Origin: Rhizobium leguminosarum
GTDB lineage: Bacteria; Pseudomonadota; Alphaproteobacteria; Rhizobiales; Rhizobiaceae
Assembly (NCBI RefSeq): GCF_002953715.1
Contig: NZ_CP025012.1
Location: 3,674,501 to 3,738,500 of the forward strand
Length of the DNA: 64,000 nucleotides
Reading direction: 5' to 3'
Part shown: in pieces, positions 35,176 to 44,724 of the stretch
How the letters are laid out: each line of letters opens with the position of its first letter
Numbering within the stretch: the stretch's first letter is position 1
The notes under the pieces: generated by a model
The model's database searches: none
The model's input: the letters and a program-made list of their open reading frames with translations, nothing else
What the model was told of the DNA's origin: nothing
Translations under genes and position numbers: made by a program

Positions 35176-35508
35176 GTCTTTCCGATTCCCGCGCAGGATC
35201 CGCGAATCGGCACGCCGCGCCGATCCTGCGATTTCAAAAGGATATGCAGCTCGCCGACGGCCCGTCAATAAATCCTGTCACTTGTCTGCCAGCCTATCCT
35301 GTGGATGAGCGTTTTACACATGCTCGTCACATCAGATTCGTCATTTGTACAATCGCGCGATCAAATGTCAAAAATCGCCGCTGTTCGCCCGGATTTGGCC
35401 CGCCATTTATTGACTTGCCCGTCCCAACTGCTATGTCTCTGCCGCTTTCACTCGATGGTCTTGGAGGCTCGAGGCCATCCCCCGACACCCGGAACTTGCG
35501 GAAAAGCC
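35176..35508 (+). other. Divergent gap between the zapA cluster and tkt (333 bases)
   Basis: No gene is seen here; the tkt frame stays open but the 5' part does not resemble transketolase. A plausible sigma-70 promoter for tkt is TTGACT (35410-35415), 16-base spacer, TATGTC (35432-35437), about 70 bases before the tkt start. I saw no clear promoter for the minus-strand genes. Confidence 0.45.
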
Positions 35509-37482
35509 ATGACCTCTCCCGAACAACACGACCGGATGGCGAATGCGATCCGTTTTCTCGCCATGGACGCCGTTGAAAAGGCGAACTCCGGCCACCCCGG
35601 CATGCCGATGGGCATGGCTGACGTGGCAACGGTCCTGTTCACCAAATATCTGAAGTTCGATCCGAAGAAGCCGCACTGGCCGAACCGCGATCGCTTCGTG
35701 CTGTCGGCCGGCCATGGCTCGATGCTGCTCTATTCGGTGCTGTATCTGACCGGCTATCCTGACATGACGATCGAAGATCTGAAGCAGTTCCGCCAGCTCG
35801 GCTCGAAGACCGCCGGCCATCCGGAATACGGTCACGCGACCGGCATCGAAACGACGACCGGTCCGCTCGGCCAGGGTATTGCCAATTCCGTCGGCATGGC
35901 GATTGCCGAACGCAAGCTGCGCGAGGAGTTCGGTTCCGATCTCCAGGATCACTATACCTATGCGATCTGCGGCGACGGCTGCCTGATGGAGGGTATCAGC
36001 CATGAAGCCATCGCGCTCGCCGGCCACCTGAAGCTCAACAAGCTCGTTCTGTTCTGGGACAACAACTCGATCACCATCGACGGCGCCGTCTCGCTGTCGG
36101 ATTCCACCGATCAGATCGCCCGCTTCAAGGCCGTTCACTGGAACACGATCGAGATCGACGGTCACGATCAGGCCGCCATCGCAGCCGCGATCGAAGCTGC
36201 CCACAATTCCGACCGCCCGACCTTCATCGCCTGCAAGACGATCATCGGCTTTGGCGCCCCGAACAAGCAAGGCACCCACAAGGTCCACGGCAACCCGCTC
36301 GGCGCCGAAGAAATCGCAGCCACCCGCAAGGCGCTGAACTGGGAAGCCGAAGCCTTCGTCATCCCGTCGGATGTCCTCGACAGCTGGCGTGCAGCCGGCG
36401 CCCGCTCCGTCGAGCTCGTCAAGTCTTGGGAAGACGGCCTCGCCAAGGCTCCGGCCAAGGCCGAGTTCACCCGCCGCATGGCAGGCGAGCTGCCGGAAGG
36501 CTTCGACGCCGCGATCAGCGCATACAAGAAGAAGCTCGCCGAGACCAAGCCGACGGTTGCGACCCGCAAGGCTTCGGAAGACGCGCTCGAGGTCATCAAC
36601 GGCTTCCTGCCGGAAACGCTCGGCGGCTCCGCCGACCTGACGCCGTCGAACAACACCAAGACCAGCCAGATGCATTCGATCACCCCGACGGATTTCGCCG
36701 GTCGTTACATGCATTGGGGCATCCGCGAGCATGGCATGGCGTCTGCCATGAACGGCATTGCGCTGCATGGCGGCCTCATCCCCTACAGCGGCGGCTTCCT
36801 GATCTTCTCGGATTATTGCCGCCCGCCGATCCGCCTTGCTTCGCTGATGGGCATCCGCGTCATTCACGTCCTGACGCATGACTCGATCGGCGTCGGCGAA
36901 GACGGCCCGACGCACCAGCCGGTCGAACAGCTCGCCGGTCTGCGTGCCATCCCGAATCTGATGGTCTTCCGTCCGGCCGATGCCACGGAAACGGCGGAAT
37001 GCTGGCAGATCGCCATCAAGACGCACAACCGTCCTTCGGGCCTTGCTCTGACGCGTCAGAACCTGCTCGCAGCCCGCACCGAATACAGCGAAAAGAACCT
37101 TTGCGAACAGGGCGCCTATGTGCTCGCCGGCAATGCCGACGCCAAGGTGACGATCTTCGCCTCCGGTTCCGAAGTCGAAATCGCGGTTGCGGCTCGTACG
37201 GCGCTCGAAGCCAAGGGCGTCACCGTCCGCGTCGTATCGGTTCCCTGCACGGAACTGTTCTTCGAGCAGCCGGAAGCCTACCGCAAGGAAATCCTCGGCA
37301 ACTCGCCGGTCAAGATCGCCGTCGAAGCCGCCGTTCGCGAAGGCTGGGATGCGTTCATCGGACCGGAGGGCACCTTCATCGGCATGAAGAGCTTCGGCGC
37401 TTCCGGCCCGGTCAAGGAAGTCTACAAGCATTTCGGCATCACCGCCGACGCCGTCGTTGCGGCCGCGGAAGCAAAGCTTTAA
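35509..37482 (+). CDS. tkt: Transketolase
   Basis: Thiamine-diphosphate enzyme of the pentose phosphate pathway (two-carbon transfer), 657 residues. Motifs: SAGHGSML, TGPLGQGIANSVGMA, the ThDP/Mg motif CGDGCLMEGISHEA...DNNSITIDG (residues about 154-190), and GEDGPTHQPVEQLAGLRAIPN, with IREHGMASAMNGIALHGG in the middle domain. Start at 35509 (MTSPEQHDRMANAIRFLAMDA) fits the family; the frame opens 68 codons earlier. Followed by gap with 82 bases between. Confidence 0.96.
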   Translation: MTSPEQHDRMANAIRFLAMDAVEKANSGHPGMPMGMADVATVLFTKYLKFDPKKPHWPNRDRFVLSAGHGSMLLYSVLYLTGYPDMTIEDLKQFRQLGSKTAGHPEYGHATGIETTTGPLGQGIANSVGMAIAERKLREEFGSDLQDHYTYAICGDGCLMEGISHEAIALAGHLKLNKLVLFWDNNSITIDGAVSLSDSTDQIARFKAVHWNTIEIDGHDQAAIAAAIEAAHNSDRPTFIACKTIIGFGAPNKQGTHKVHGNPLGAEEIAATRKALNWEAEAFVIPSDVLDSWRAAGARSVELVKSWEDGLAKAPAKAEFTRRMAGELPEGFDAAISAYKKKLAETKPTVATRKASEDALEVINGFLPETLGGSADLTPSNNTKTSQMHSITPTDFAGRYMHWGIREHGMASAMNGIALHGGLIPYSGGFLIFSDYCRPPIRLASLMGIRVIHVLTHDSIGVGEDGPTHQPVEQLAGLRAIPNLMVFRPADATETAECWQIAIKTHNRPSGLALTRQNLLAARTEYSEKNLCEQGAYVLAGNADAKVTIFASGSEVEIAVAARTALEAKGVTVRVVSVPCTELFFEQPEAYRKEILGNSPVKIAVEAAVREGWDAFIGPEGTFIGMKSFGASGPVKEVYKHFGITADAVVAAAEAKL

Positions 37483-37564
37483 TGAGGGCGCCTTGAGGCG
37501 CTCTCCATCTCCTCAATTCCAGGCCCTCACCTATCGGGCCCTACTCTATCGGGAGTGAATGAAC

Positions 37565-38575
37565 ATGACAGTCAAGGTTGCCATCAACGGTTTCGGCCGC
37601 ATCGGCCGCAACGTCCTTCGCGCCATCGTCGAATCCGGCCGCACCGACATCGAAGTCGTCGCCATCAACGATCTCGGCCCGGTTGAAACCAACGCCCACC
37701 TGCTGCGCTACGACTCGATCCACGGCCGCTTCCCGGCAACGGTGAAGGTCGAGGGCGACTCGATCATCGTCGGCAACGGCAAGCCGATCAAGGTCACGGC
37801 GATCAAGGATCCGGCAACGCTTCCGCACCGCGAACTTGGCGTCGACATCGCGATGGAATGCACCGGCATCTTCACCGCCCGCGACAAGGCTGCGGCTCAC
37901 CTGACGGCCGGCGCCAAGCGCGTCATCGTCTCGGCGCCCGCCGATGGTGCTGACCTGACGGTCGTCTTCGGCGTCAACCATGACCAGCTCACCAAGGAGC
38001 ACTTGGTCATCTCCAACGCGTCCTGCACCACCAACTGCCTGGTGCCGGTCGTGAAGGTTCTCGACGACGCCGTCGGCATTGACCACGGCTTCATGACGAC
38101 CATCCACTCCTACACCGGCGACCAGCCGACGCTCGACACGATGCACAAGGACCTGTATCGCGCCCGTGCGGCCGCCCTTTCGATGATCCCGACCTCGACG
38201 GGCGCTGCCAAGGCTGTCGGCCTCGTTCTGCCGCATCTGAAGGGCAAGCTCGACGGCACCTCGATCCGCGTTCCAACCCCGAACGTTTCCGTCGTCGACT
38301 TCAAGTTCGTCGCCAAGAAGGCGACCAGCGTTGGCGAAATCAACGAAGCCATCCAGGCTGCTGCAAACGGCAAGCTGAAGGGCATCCTCGGCTACACCGA
38401 CGAGCCGCTCGTCTCCCGTGACTTCAACCACGACAGCCACTCCTCGATCTTCGCAACCGATCAGACCAAGGTCATGGAAGGCAGCTTCGTGCGCGTCCTG
38501 TCCTGGTACGACAACGAGTGGGGCTTCTCCAGCCGCATGTCCGACACGGCAGTCGCTTTCGCCAAGCTCATCTGA
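37565..38575 (+). CDS. gap: Glyceraldehyde-3-phosphate dehydrogenase (type I)
   Basis: Glycolytic/gluconeogenic dehydrogenase, 336 residues. NAD-binding NGFGRIGRNVLR at the N-terminus; catalytic Cys154 in SNASCTTNCL; IHSYTGDQ; SWYDNEWGFSSRM at the C-terminus. I chose the Met at 37565 (MTVKVAINGFGRIG) because GGGAG lies 9 nt upstream; a Met two codons earlier would be 3 nt away. A terminator follows. Confidence 0.97.
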   Translation: MTVKVAINGFGRIGRNVLRAIVESGRTDIEVVAINDLGPVETNAHLLRYDSIHGRFPATVKVEGDSIIVGNGKPIKVTAIKDPATLPHRELGVDIAMECTGIFTARDKAAAHLTAGAKRVIVSAPADGADLTVVFGVNHDQLTKEHLVISNASCTTNCLVPVVKVLDDAVGIDHGFMTTIHSYTGDQPTLDTMHKDLYRARAAALSMIPTSTGAAKAVGLVLPHLKGKLDGTSIRVPTPNVSVVDFKFVAKKATSVGEINEAIQAAANGKLKGILGYTDEPLVSRDFNHDSHSSIFATDQTKVMEGSFVRVLSWYDNEWGFSSRMSDTAVAFAKLI

Positions 38576-38600
38576 GCGCTCTTCAGGCATCGACATGCGA

Positions 38601-38627
38601 GCGGCCCGGGAAACCGGGCCGCTTTTT
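38601..38627 (+). terminator. Rho-independent terminator of gap
   Basis: Perfect 9-bp GC-rich stem (GCGGCCCGG with CCGGGCCGC) and a T-run, 25 bases after the gap stop. Confidence 0.9.
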
Positions 38628-38822
38628 GTTGCCGTGCCTCCGAACAAAACCGACCTCCCCGCACTGGCATCTTTTCGACCTTTGCCCGGATGAGATCTGC
38701 TAGAATACGTCACCCTGGACATTCGAAATGCCCAGTTTCCTCGCGCATTGGCCATCGGCCAGGCGTAGCCACGCCAATGTCGTGCGGCAGCACTGTCGCC
38801 CGCATGAAAATGAGAGAGATGG

Positions 38823-39137
38823 ATGGATTACTTTACCGTTGAAATCGCCGGCCGCGCCGTTGCCAGTTTTCGCTCGGAAAATCACGAGGAAGCGACGCAT
38901 TTCTTCGAGGCGGAAGACTTTCGGGACGACCTGACCATCCTGGAATCCGAAGGCAAGCCCCTGTGGGACCGCAAAGCAGCCGTGAGCTTGCGCAAGGCGA
39001 CCACCGAGGAAGCAAGCGAAGTCGAGCACGCCTATGAATTCGACGACGATCCCGAACGGACCATCGAGGACGAGTTCGTCGTTTTCCTGGTCCCGGTCGC
39101 GGATCTGACCGACGAGGGCGAGGACACAGAAGACTGA
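38823..39137 (+). CDS. Unrecognised acidic protein, 104 aa
   Basis: I do not recognise it. It is acidic (many Glu/Asp), with no signal peptide or membrane segment: MDYFTVEIAGRAVASFRSENHEEATHFFEAEDFRDDLTILESEGKPLW. The last ~25 residues are strongly acidic. It stands alone between the gap terminator and a small membrane protein gene. Regular codon use and a Met start preceded by GAGAGATG-type sequence suggest it is real. Confidence 0.65.
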   Translation: MDYFTVEIAGRAVASFRSENHEEATHFFEAEDFRDDLTILESEGKPLWDRKAAVSLRKATTEEASEVEHAYEFDDDPERTIEDEFVVFLVPVADLTDEGEDTED

Positions 39138-39402
39138 CCGACGATCCGGATCTTTTCCGGTTTCGAAGTCATATCGAAGCGACGGGTACGATATGGCGCC
39201 GCCGTTCGCAGGCGAGGATGGCGGTGCAGTTGTGGCTGCCTCGGGTTCGAATTCGATAGGCGTCCCTGCGAGAGACCAGCGTCGAGGAATTCCCTGGCCG
39301 CAAGGATGGATCACGGGTTGGCAATCCGCTGGCCAAGCGTGCTAGATTGAGGAAATGCACAGCGCTGCACAATGGCTAAAATGAGCCAAGTGGAGGTGAT
39401 AA

Positions 39403-39582
39403 ATGGTAGAGGCACAAAAACGCTTGTCCCACACCACCCTCAAACGGCGGCAGCGGTTTCACCCCAAGCGGGACGTCAGACCTGCCGTGCTGGCAAAGGC
39501 TAATCGTCTGGTCATCTGGGTTGCCGCGTTCATTGGCCTCTCGTTTCTCGCCATCGTCATGCTTCAGGCAGTGTGGGGATAG
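39403..39582 (+). CDS. Small membrane protein, 59 aa
   Basis: A short frame below most annotation cut-offs. It begins MVEAQKRLSHTTLKRRQRFH (basic N-terminus), and residues 36-57 form one hydrophobic helix (LVIWVAAFIGLSFLAIVMLQ). A strong Shine-Dalgarno GGAGGTGAT lies 4-8 nt before ATG. The orientation rule (basic residues inside) suggests a type II or tail-anchored membrane protein. No family recognised. Confidence 0.7.
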   Translation: MVEAQKRLSHTTLKRRQRFHPKRDVRPAVLAKANRLVIWVAAFIGLSFLAIVMLQAVWG

Positions 39583-40075
39583 CAGAGCAAGGGCCGGCCG
39601 CTTCCGGCACAAAACGACAGCCGGCTGCTCTCGCTGGGCGGCCGGCATTTCCTACCCGATATCGAAATATCTCCGCGTTCATTTTCCCTGCTCTTCGCAT
39701 CCGCGCCTGCAATCCATTCTTCCCGTCATTGGACAAGGCAAACGGGCCGCGTGAAGGAGGAGCGTGTCTTATCCTGTTGCCATTCGCAGATACCGGCAGG
39801 AAAAATCCGTGCCGGTCTCTTTTGCCCTGCTCTCGCCTGATTTTCCTATACATTCTTTATAGAGAGTTTCTCCCGTAGCATTCCGTGTCGGTTGGCCGTC
39901 CGGCAGCCGTTCAGCAGCATGATGCAGCATCGCGACGAGGTTAAGCCGCAAGGCCTACCCTTCTCTGGCGTTTTGCCGTTTACTGATGGATCGCCGCGGG
40001 TGTGGAGGGGTTAAAACGAGACGGATCGGCCGGGGGTGGCCGTGTTCGCGAAGCAGTCGATGGAAAGGGGTGGGC
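39583..40075. other. 493-base gap upstream of nhaP2
   Basis: I see no convincing gene. Plus-strand frames of up to about 100 codons lack Shine-Dalgarno sequences and have unusual composition (rich in Ser, Arg, Pro and Cys). It contains no RIME-like palindrome. It may hold a long untranslated leader or promoter for the antiporter. Confidence 0.4.
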
Positions 40076-41950
40076 ATGGAAGCGTTCTACATCGTAGTGC
40101 TGGTTTCGACGGCGCTCGTGCTTCTTGCCGCTTTTTCGAGCTTGCTCGCCTTCCGCTTCGGCGCCCCCCTGCTGCTGCTCTTCCTGATGATCGGCCTTGC
40201 CGCCGGCGTCGATGGGCTCGGCATCGAGTTCAGCAACAATTATCTCGCCTATATTCTCGGTTCCATCGCGCTGGCCGTCATCCTCTTCGATTCCGGCTTC
40301 GGCACGCCGATGCAGGCCTTTCGGCTGGCGGCCGTGCCCTCTCTGGCGCTGGCCTCGGTCGGTGTGCTGATCACTGCCTCGCTCTTTGCCTTCGCCGCCA
40401 TGTGGCTTTTGAATTTCACCTGGCTGGAAGGTCTGCTGCTCGGCTCGATCGTCGCGTCGACGGATGCTGCAGCCGTATTCTTCCTGCTGCGCATCGGCGG
40501 CATCAACATCCGCGACAAGGTGCGCTCGACGCTGGAAGTCGAATCCGGCACCAATGATCCGATGGCCATCTTCCTCACCATCGCCCTTGTCGAGGTGCTG
40601 GCGAGCGGCGAGCGTTACGCCGGCATCAATATCGGCATGCTCGCCATGTTCGTGCAGCAGATGGGCCTCGGCGTCATTCTCGGCCTGCTCGGCGGCATGA
40701 TGATCGTGCTGATTGTCAGCAGGCTCGATACCGATCGCGGCCTGACGCCGATCTTCGTGCTGGCGCTCGCTCTTCTCGTCTTCTCCTTCACCGGCGCGGT
40801 CGGCGGCAGTGGCTTCCTCGCCGTCTATGTCGCCGGCATCTACGCCGGAAACCGCAAGATGCAGGCGATCGGCACCATCAAACGCTTCCAGGACGGCATG
40901 ACCTGGCTGGCGCAGATCATCATGTTCCTGGTGCTCGGCCTGCTCGCCACGCCGTCGCAATTTCCTGTCATCATCGTGCCCGCCATCCTGCTCGCCCTCT
41001 TCCTGATCTTCGTCGCCCGACCATTGGCAGTCTGGCTGTCGCTGCTTCCCTTCGATTATACGCAGCAGGAAATCGGCTTTGTCGCCTGGGTCGGCCTGCG
41101 CGGCGCCGTCTCCATCCTGCTTGCCATCATGCCGATCCTCGGCGGGCTTGAGAACGGCCAGATCTATTTCAACACCGCCTTCATCATCGTGCTGGTCTCG
41201 CTGCTCCTCCAGGGCTGGACGATCAAGCCCGTCGCCAAGAAGCTCGGGCTGATCATTCCGCCGCGCATCGGCGCTGTCGACAAGGTCGAGGTTGACCTGC
41301 CTGGGGCGGCCAACCACGAACTGCTCTCCTACCGCGTCATCAAGGATAGCCCGGTGCTGCGCGGCGAGCGTATTCCGCGCTGGGCGACACCCTCGCTCGT
41401 CATCCGCGACGGCAAGTCGATGCGCTACCAATATGCCGGGCGGCTGCGCGAGCACGATCTCGTCTACCTCTTCATCGTGCCGAGCTATTCCCGCCTGCTC
41501 GACCGGCTCTTCGCCAGCCGGGCGCCGGTGGATGACGACGATGCCGAATTCTTCGGAGCCTTCGCGCTCTCCCCCGCCCGCCCCGCCGCCGATCTCGACG
41601 CCGCCTATGGCCCGGGCCTGCTCAACGAATCCGAAAAGGGGCTGACGATCGCCGAATTGATGCGGCAGCGCCTCGGCGGCAAGGCCGATTATGCCGACCG
41701 CGTCCGCCTCGGCTCAATCATCCTCATCGTCCGCGATCTCGACGAGCACGACCACATCACCTCCGTTGGCATGTCGCTCGAAGCAGTCGAACCGGCGATC
41801 ACGCTGCCGATCTTCATCAATCTCAAGGACATCACCCAGCGCATCCGCGACCGACTGAACGGACGCCGGAACCGGGAAACCAAGGCCTCCGAAAGCACGC
41901 CGAAAGCGCCGGCCGGACACGACGAAGGCACACGCGAAAACGGCCGTTGA
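40076..41950 (+). CDS. nhaP2: Potassium/proton antiporter, NhaP2/CvrA family (CPA1)
   Basis: A 624-residue inner-membrane antiporter. Twelve or so hydrophobic segments cover residues about 1-390, with LLLGSIVASTDAAAVFFLLR and SGTNDPMAIFLTIALVE (conserved ion-binding Asp and Asn-Asp) in the expected places. The C-terminal ~220 residues are cytosolic with TrkA_C/CorC-like sequence (SPVLRGERIPRWATPSLVIRDGKSMRYQYAGRLREHDLVYL). The start at 40076 (MEAFYIVVLVSTALVLLA) matches the first helix. Direct next gene is pgk. Confidence 0.88.
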   Translation: MEAFYIVVLVSTALVLLAAFSSLLAFRFGAPLLLLFLMIGLAAGVDGLGIEFSNNYLAYILGSIALAVILFDSGFGTPMQAFRLAAVPSLALASVGVLITASLFAFAAMWLLNFTWLEGLLLGSIVASTDAAAVFFLLRIGGINIRDKVRSTLEVESGTNDPMAIFLTIALVEVLASGERYAGINIGMLAMFVQQMGLGVILGLLGGMMIVLIVSRLDTDRGLTPIFVLALALLVFSFTGAVGGSGFLAVYVAGIYAGNRKMQAIGTIKRFQDGMTWLAQIIMFLVLGLLATPSQFPVIIVPAILLALFLIFVARPLAVWLSLLPFDYTQQEIGFVAWVGLRGAVSILLAIMPILGGLENGQIYFNTAFIIVLVSLLLQGWTIKPVAKKLGLIIPPRIGAVDKVEVDLPGAANHELLSYRVIKDSPVLRGERIPRWATPSLVIRDGKSMRYQYAGRLREHDLVYLFIVPSYSRLLDRLFASRAPVDDDDAEFFGAFALSPARPAADLDAAYGPGLLNESEKGLTIAELMRQRLGGKADYADRVRLGSIILIVRDLDEHDHITSVGMSLEAVEPAITLPIFINLKDITQRIRDRLNGRRNRETKASESTPKAPAGHDEGTRENGR

Positions 41951-42020
41951 ACGCCTTGCGTCTCGAATGATCCTTGCTATGTTCGGCGCAACTTTCGCCA
42001 ACCACGACAGGATCCTCCCC

Positions 42021-43226
42021 ATGCCTTCTTTCAAGACCCTCGACGATCTTTCCGACATCCGCGGCAAGCGCATTCTCGTCCGCGTCGACCTCAACGTCCC
42101 GGTGAAAGACGGCAAGGTCACCGATGCGACACGCATCGAGCGTGTGGCGCCGACGATCCTGGAATTGTCCGAAAAGGGTGCCAAGGTGATCCTGCTGGCC
42201 CATTTTGGCCGGCCGAAGGATGGCCCTTCGCCGGAGCTGTCGTTGTCGCTGATTGCCCCTTCCGTCGAGGAAGTGCTTGATCATGCCGTGCTGACGGCCT
42301 CCGATTGCATCGGCGAGGCCGCCGCCTCCGCCGTTGCCGCGATGAATGACGGCGATATCCTGCTTCTGGAAAACACCCGCTTCCACAAAGGCGAGGAAAA
42401 GAACGACCCCGACTTCACCAAGGCGCTTGCCGCCAATGGCGACATCTATGTCAACGACGCCTTCTCGGCCGCCCATCGCGCCCATGCCTCGACCGAGGGT
42501 CTTGCCCACCACCTGCCGGCCTATGCCGGCCGCACCATGCAGGCTGAGTTGGAGGCGCTGGAAAAGGGTCTCGGCGATCCGGCTCGCCCTGTCGTCGCGA
42601 TCGTCGGTGGCGCCAAGGTCTCCACCAAGATCGACCTCTTGATGAACCTCGTGAAGAAGGTCGATGCGCTCGTCATCGGCGGTGGCATGGCCAATACCTT
42701 CATCGCCGCCCGCGGCACCAATGTCGGCAAGTCGCTCTGCGAGCATGATCTCGCCGAAACCGCCAAGCAGATCATGATCGAGGCCGCCACCGCCGGCTGC
42801 GCCATCATCCTGCCGGAGGATGGCGTGATCGCCCGGGAGTTCAAGGCGGGCGCCGCCAACGAGACGGTCGATATCAACGCCATTCCCGCCGATGCCATGG
42901 TGCTCGATGTCGGCCCGAAATCCATCGAGGCCATCAACGCCTGGATCGAGCGCGCTGCAACCCTGGTCTGGAACGGCCCGCTCGGTGCCTTCGAGATCGA
43001 ACCCTTCGATGCCGCAACCGTCGCTGCCGCGAAATACGCCGCTGGGCGCACGGTAGCCGGCAAGCTCACCTCCGTTGCCGGCGGCGGCGATACGGTCTCG
43101 GCGCTCAACCATGCCGGCGTTGCCGACGATTTCACCTATGTTTCGACCGCCGGCGGCGCCTTCCTCGAATGGATGGAGGGCAAAGAGCTTCCCGGCGTCG
43201 CCGTCCTTAATGCTGCCACTGCATAA
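42021..43226 (+). CDS. pgk: Phosphoglycerate kinase
   Basis: Glycolytic/gluconeogenic ATP-forming kinase, 401 residues. RVDLNVP motif near residue 20 (substrate binding), LLAHFGRPKDG, NDAFSAAHRAHAS, GGAKVSTKIDLL and the C-terminal GGGDTVSAL. Start at 42021. Unusually, its last three codons and TAA come from a RIME-like repeat that begins at 43219. It is on the same strand as gap and the aldolase but separated by the antiporter gene and a terminator. Confidence 0.96.
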   Translation: MPSFKTLDDLSDIRGKRILVRVDLNVPVKDGKVTDATRIERVAPTILELSEKGAKVILLAHFGRPKDGPSPELSLSLIAPSVEEVLDHAVLTASDCIGEAAASAVAAMNDGDILLLENTRFHKGEEKNDPDFTKALAANGDIYVNDAFSAAHRAHASTEGLAHHLPAYAGRTMQAELEALEKGLGDPARPVVAIVGGAKVSTKIDLLMNLVKKVDALVIGGGMANTFIAARGTNVGKSLCEHDLAETAKQIMIEAATAGCAIILPEDGVIAREFKAGAANETVDINAIPADAMVLDVGPKSIEAINAWIERAATLVWNGPLGAFEIEPFDAATVAAAKYAAGRTVAGKLTSVAGGGDTVSALNHAGVADDFTYVSTAGGAFLEWMEGKELPGVAVLNAATA

Positions 43227-43314
43227 TTCCTTAAATCGGAACCGATTTAAGGACAAAATTATGCAGCCATTCAAAGTGCTACAGCGTCCTTTGCGCGTCT
43301 GAAAAGACGCGCGG
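43219..43314 (-). repeat. RIME-like element D (truncated) overlapping the pgk stop codon
   Basis: Starts at CTGCATAA; the TAA inside this motif is the pgk stop codon. The second palindrome lacks its outer CGCTGTAG end (it breaks after GACGCGCGG at 43314). Copy is in the same orientation as C and E. Confidence 0.85.
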
Positions 43315-43357
43315 GAGATAATCGGCAAGACTGATTTCGCAGATTTTACATGTGGAT

Positions 43358-43393
43358 AGACCGCGGAAGAAAAGAAGCTTCCGCGGTCTTTTG
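43358..43393 (+). terminator. Rho-independent terminator downstream of pgk
   Basis: Perfect 12-bp stem (AGACCGCGGAAG with CTTCCGCGGTCT), 8-base loop, then TTTT. About 130 bases after the pgk stop, beyond the RIME element. Confidence 0.85.
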
Positions 43394-43422
43394 CTCAGAG
43401 GACGAAAAAAATCCCAACTTTC

Positions 43423-43449
43423 AAACGATTGAATTGAATTCAATCGTTT
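43423..43449. promoter_or_regulatory. Perfect 13-bp palindrome upstream of the aldolase gene
   Basis: Arms AAACGATTGAATT and AATTCAATCGTTT flank one G. It lies 97 bases before the start codon of the class I aldolase gene and just after the pgk terminator. It looks like an operator; the AACGATT half-site recalls LacI-type operators, but I cannot name the regulator. Confidence 0.6.
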
Positions 43450-43545
43450 CAATGGCTTAGCCTTCCATTTTCCTCCCTATAAACTTCTGTTATCCGCGTT
43501 CTATATTCCTGAAGTGCCGATGTTTATTGTTGTGGAGAGAACGAA

Positions 43546-44571
43546 ATGAGCGAACGACTGGAAGACATTGCAGTGCAGATGGTTAAGGGCGGCCGGGGGC
43601 TGCTCGCCGCCGATGAATCGACCTCCACCATCAAGAAGCGTTTCGACGCGATCAATCTCGAATCGACCGAAACCAGCCGGCGCGACTATCGCGAAATGCT
43701 CTTCCGCTCCGACGAAGCGATGAAGAAATATATCTCCGGCGTCATCCTCTTCGAAGAGACGCTCTTCCAGAAGGCCGCGGACGGCACGCCTTTCGTCGAT
43801 ATCATCCGCGCTGCCGGCGCCATTCCCGGCATCAAGGTCGATACCGGCGCCAAGCCGATGGCCAAATATCCCGCTGAAACCATCACCGAAGGCCTCGATG
43901 GCCTCGGTGAGCGACTTGCCAGATATTATGAAGCCGGCGCCCGCTTCGCCAAGTGGCGCGGCGTCATCGCCATCTCGTCGACCTTGCCGACCCGCGGTTC
44001 CGTCCGCGCCAACGCTCAGGCGCTTGCTCGTTATGCCGCACTTTGCCAGGAGGCCGGGATCGTTCCGATCGTCGAGCCGGAATGCCTGATGGACGGCAAA
44101 CCGGGCGACCACAATATCGACCGCTGCGCCGAAGTAACCGAGTTCACGTTGCGCATCGTCTTCGAGGAACTCGCCGATGCCCGCGTCAACCTCGAAGGCA
44201 TGATCCTGAAGCCGAACATGGTGATCGACGGCAAGAACGCCCGCAAGGCCTCGGTCGCCGAAGTTGCCGAGCACACCGTCAAGGTGCTGAAGGCGACCGT
44301 TCCATCAGCCGTTCCCGGCATCGCCTTCCTCTCCGGCGGCCAGACGACCGAAGAAGCGACAGCCCACCTTTCGGCGATCAATGCCACCGGCGACCTGCCC
44401 TGGTTCGTCACCTTCTCCTACGGCCGCGCCCTGCAGGACAGCGCGCTCAAGGCCTGGAACGGCAAGCAGGAAAACGTCGCTGCCGGCCAACGCGAATTCA
44501 CCCACCGCGCCGAGATGAACAGCCTCGCCGCCAAGGGCAACTGGAAGAAGGACCTGGAAAAGGCCGCTTGA
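43546..44571 (+). CDS. fbaB: Fructose-bisphosphate aldolase, class I
   Basis: A 341-residue class I (Schiff-base, metal-independent) aldolase with animal-type motifs: GRGLLAADESTSTIKKR at the N-terminus, GAKPMA, and the Schiff-base Lys222 in EGMILKPNMVIDG. C-terminal SGGQTTEEATAHL follows. Links glycolysis/gluconeogenesis. A strong palindrome lies upstream. Symbol is by function; the naming of class I aldolases varies in rhizobia. Confidence 0.93.
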   Translation: MSERLEDIAVQMVKGGRGLLAADESTSTIKKRFDAINLESTETSRRDYREMLFRSDEAMKKYISGVILFEETLFQKAADGTPFVDIIRAAGAIPGIKVDTGAKPMAKYPAETITEGLDGLGERLARYYEAGARFAKWRGVIAISSTLPTRGSVRANAQALARYAALCQEAGIVPIVEPECLMDGKPGDHNIDRCAEVTEFTLRIVFEELADARVNLEGMILKPNMVIDGKNARKASVAEVAEHTVKVLKATVPSAVPGIAFLSGGQTTEEATAHLSAINATGDLPWFVTFSYGRALQDSALKAWNGKQENVAAGQREFTHRAEMNSLAAKGNWKKDLEKAA

Positions 44572-44724
44572 TCATTAATGCTTAGGACTGGGCAGGGAGC
44601 GGCGAACGCAGCTTCCTGCCCTCTCTGCCATTTCCTTCCCTCTGATTGTCACGGCGACAAGAAACCGCTTCGTTCCGCGAAAAACCGTGATTACTCATAG
44701 CGCCCTGTCACAACAGGAGCAGCC

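Noticed and set aside
39236..39246. GGTTCGAATTC looks like a tRNA T-loop
   Set aside because: No matching T-stem, acceptor stem or anticodon arm can be formed around it.
39764..39862. GTG-started 32-codon frame after GGAGG
   Set aside because: Spacing to the GTG is only 3 bases and the product has no recognisable feature.
39573..39878. 101-codon plus-strand frame before nhaP2
   Set aside because: No Shine-Dalgarno, odd composition (Ser, Arg, Cys, Phe) and no family.
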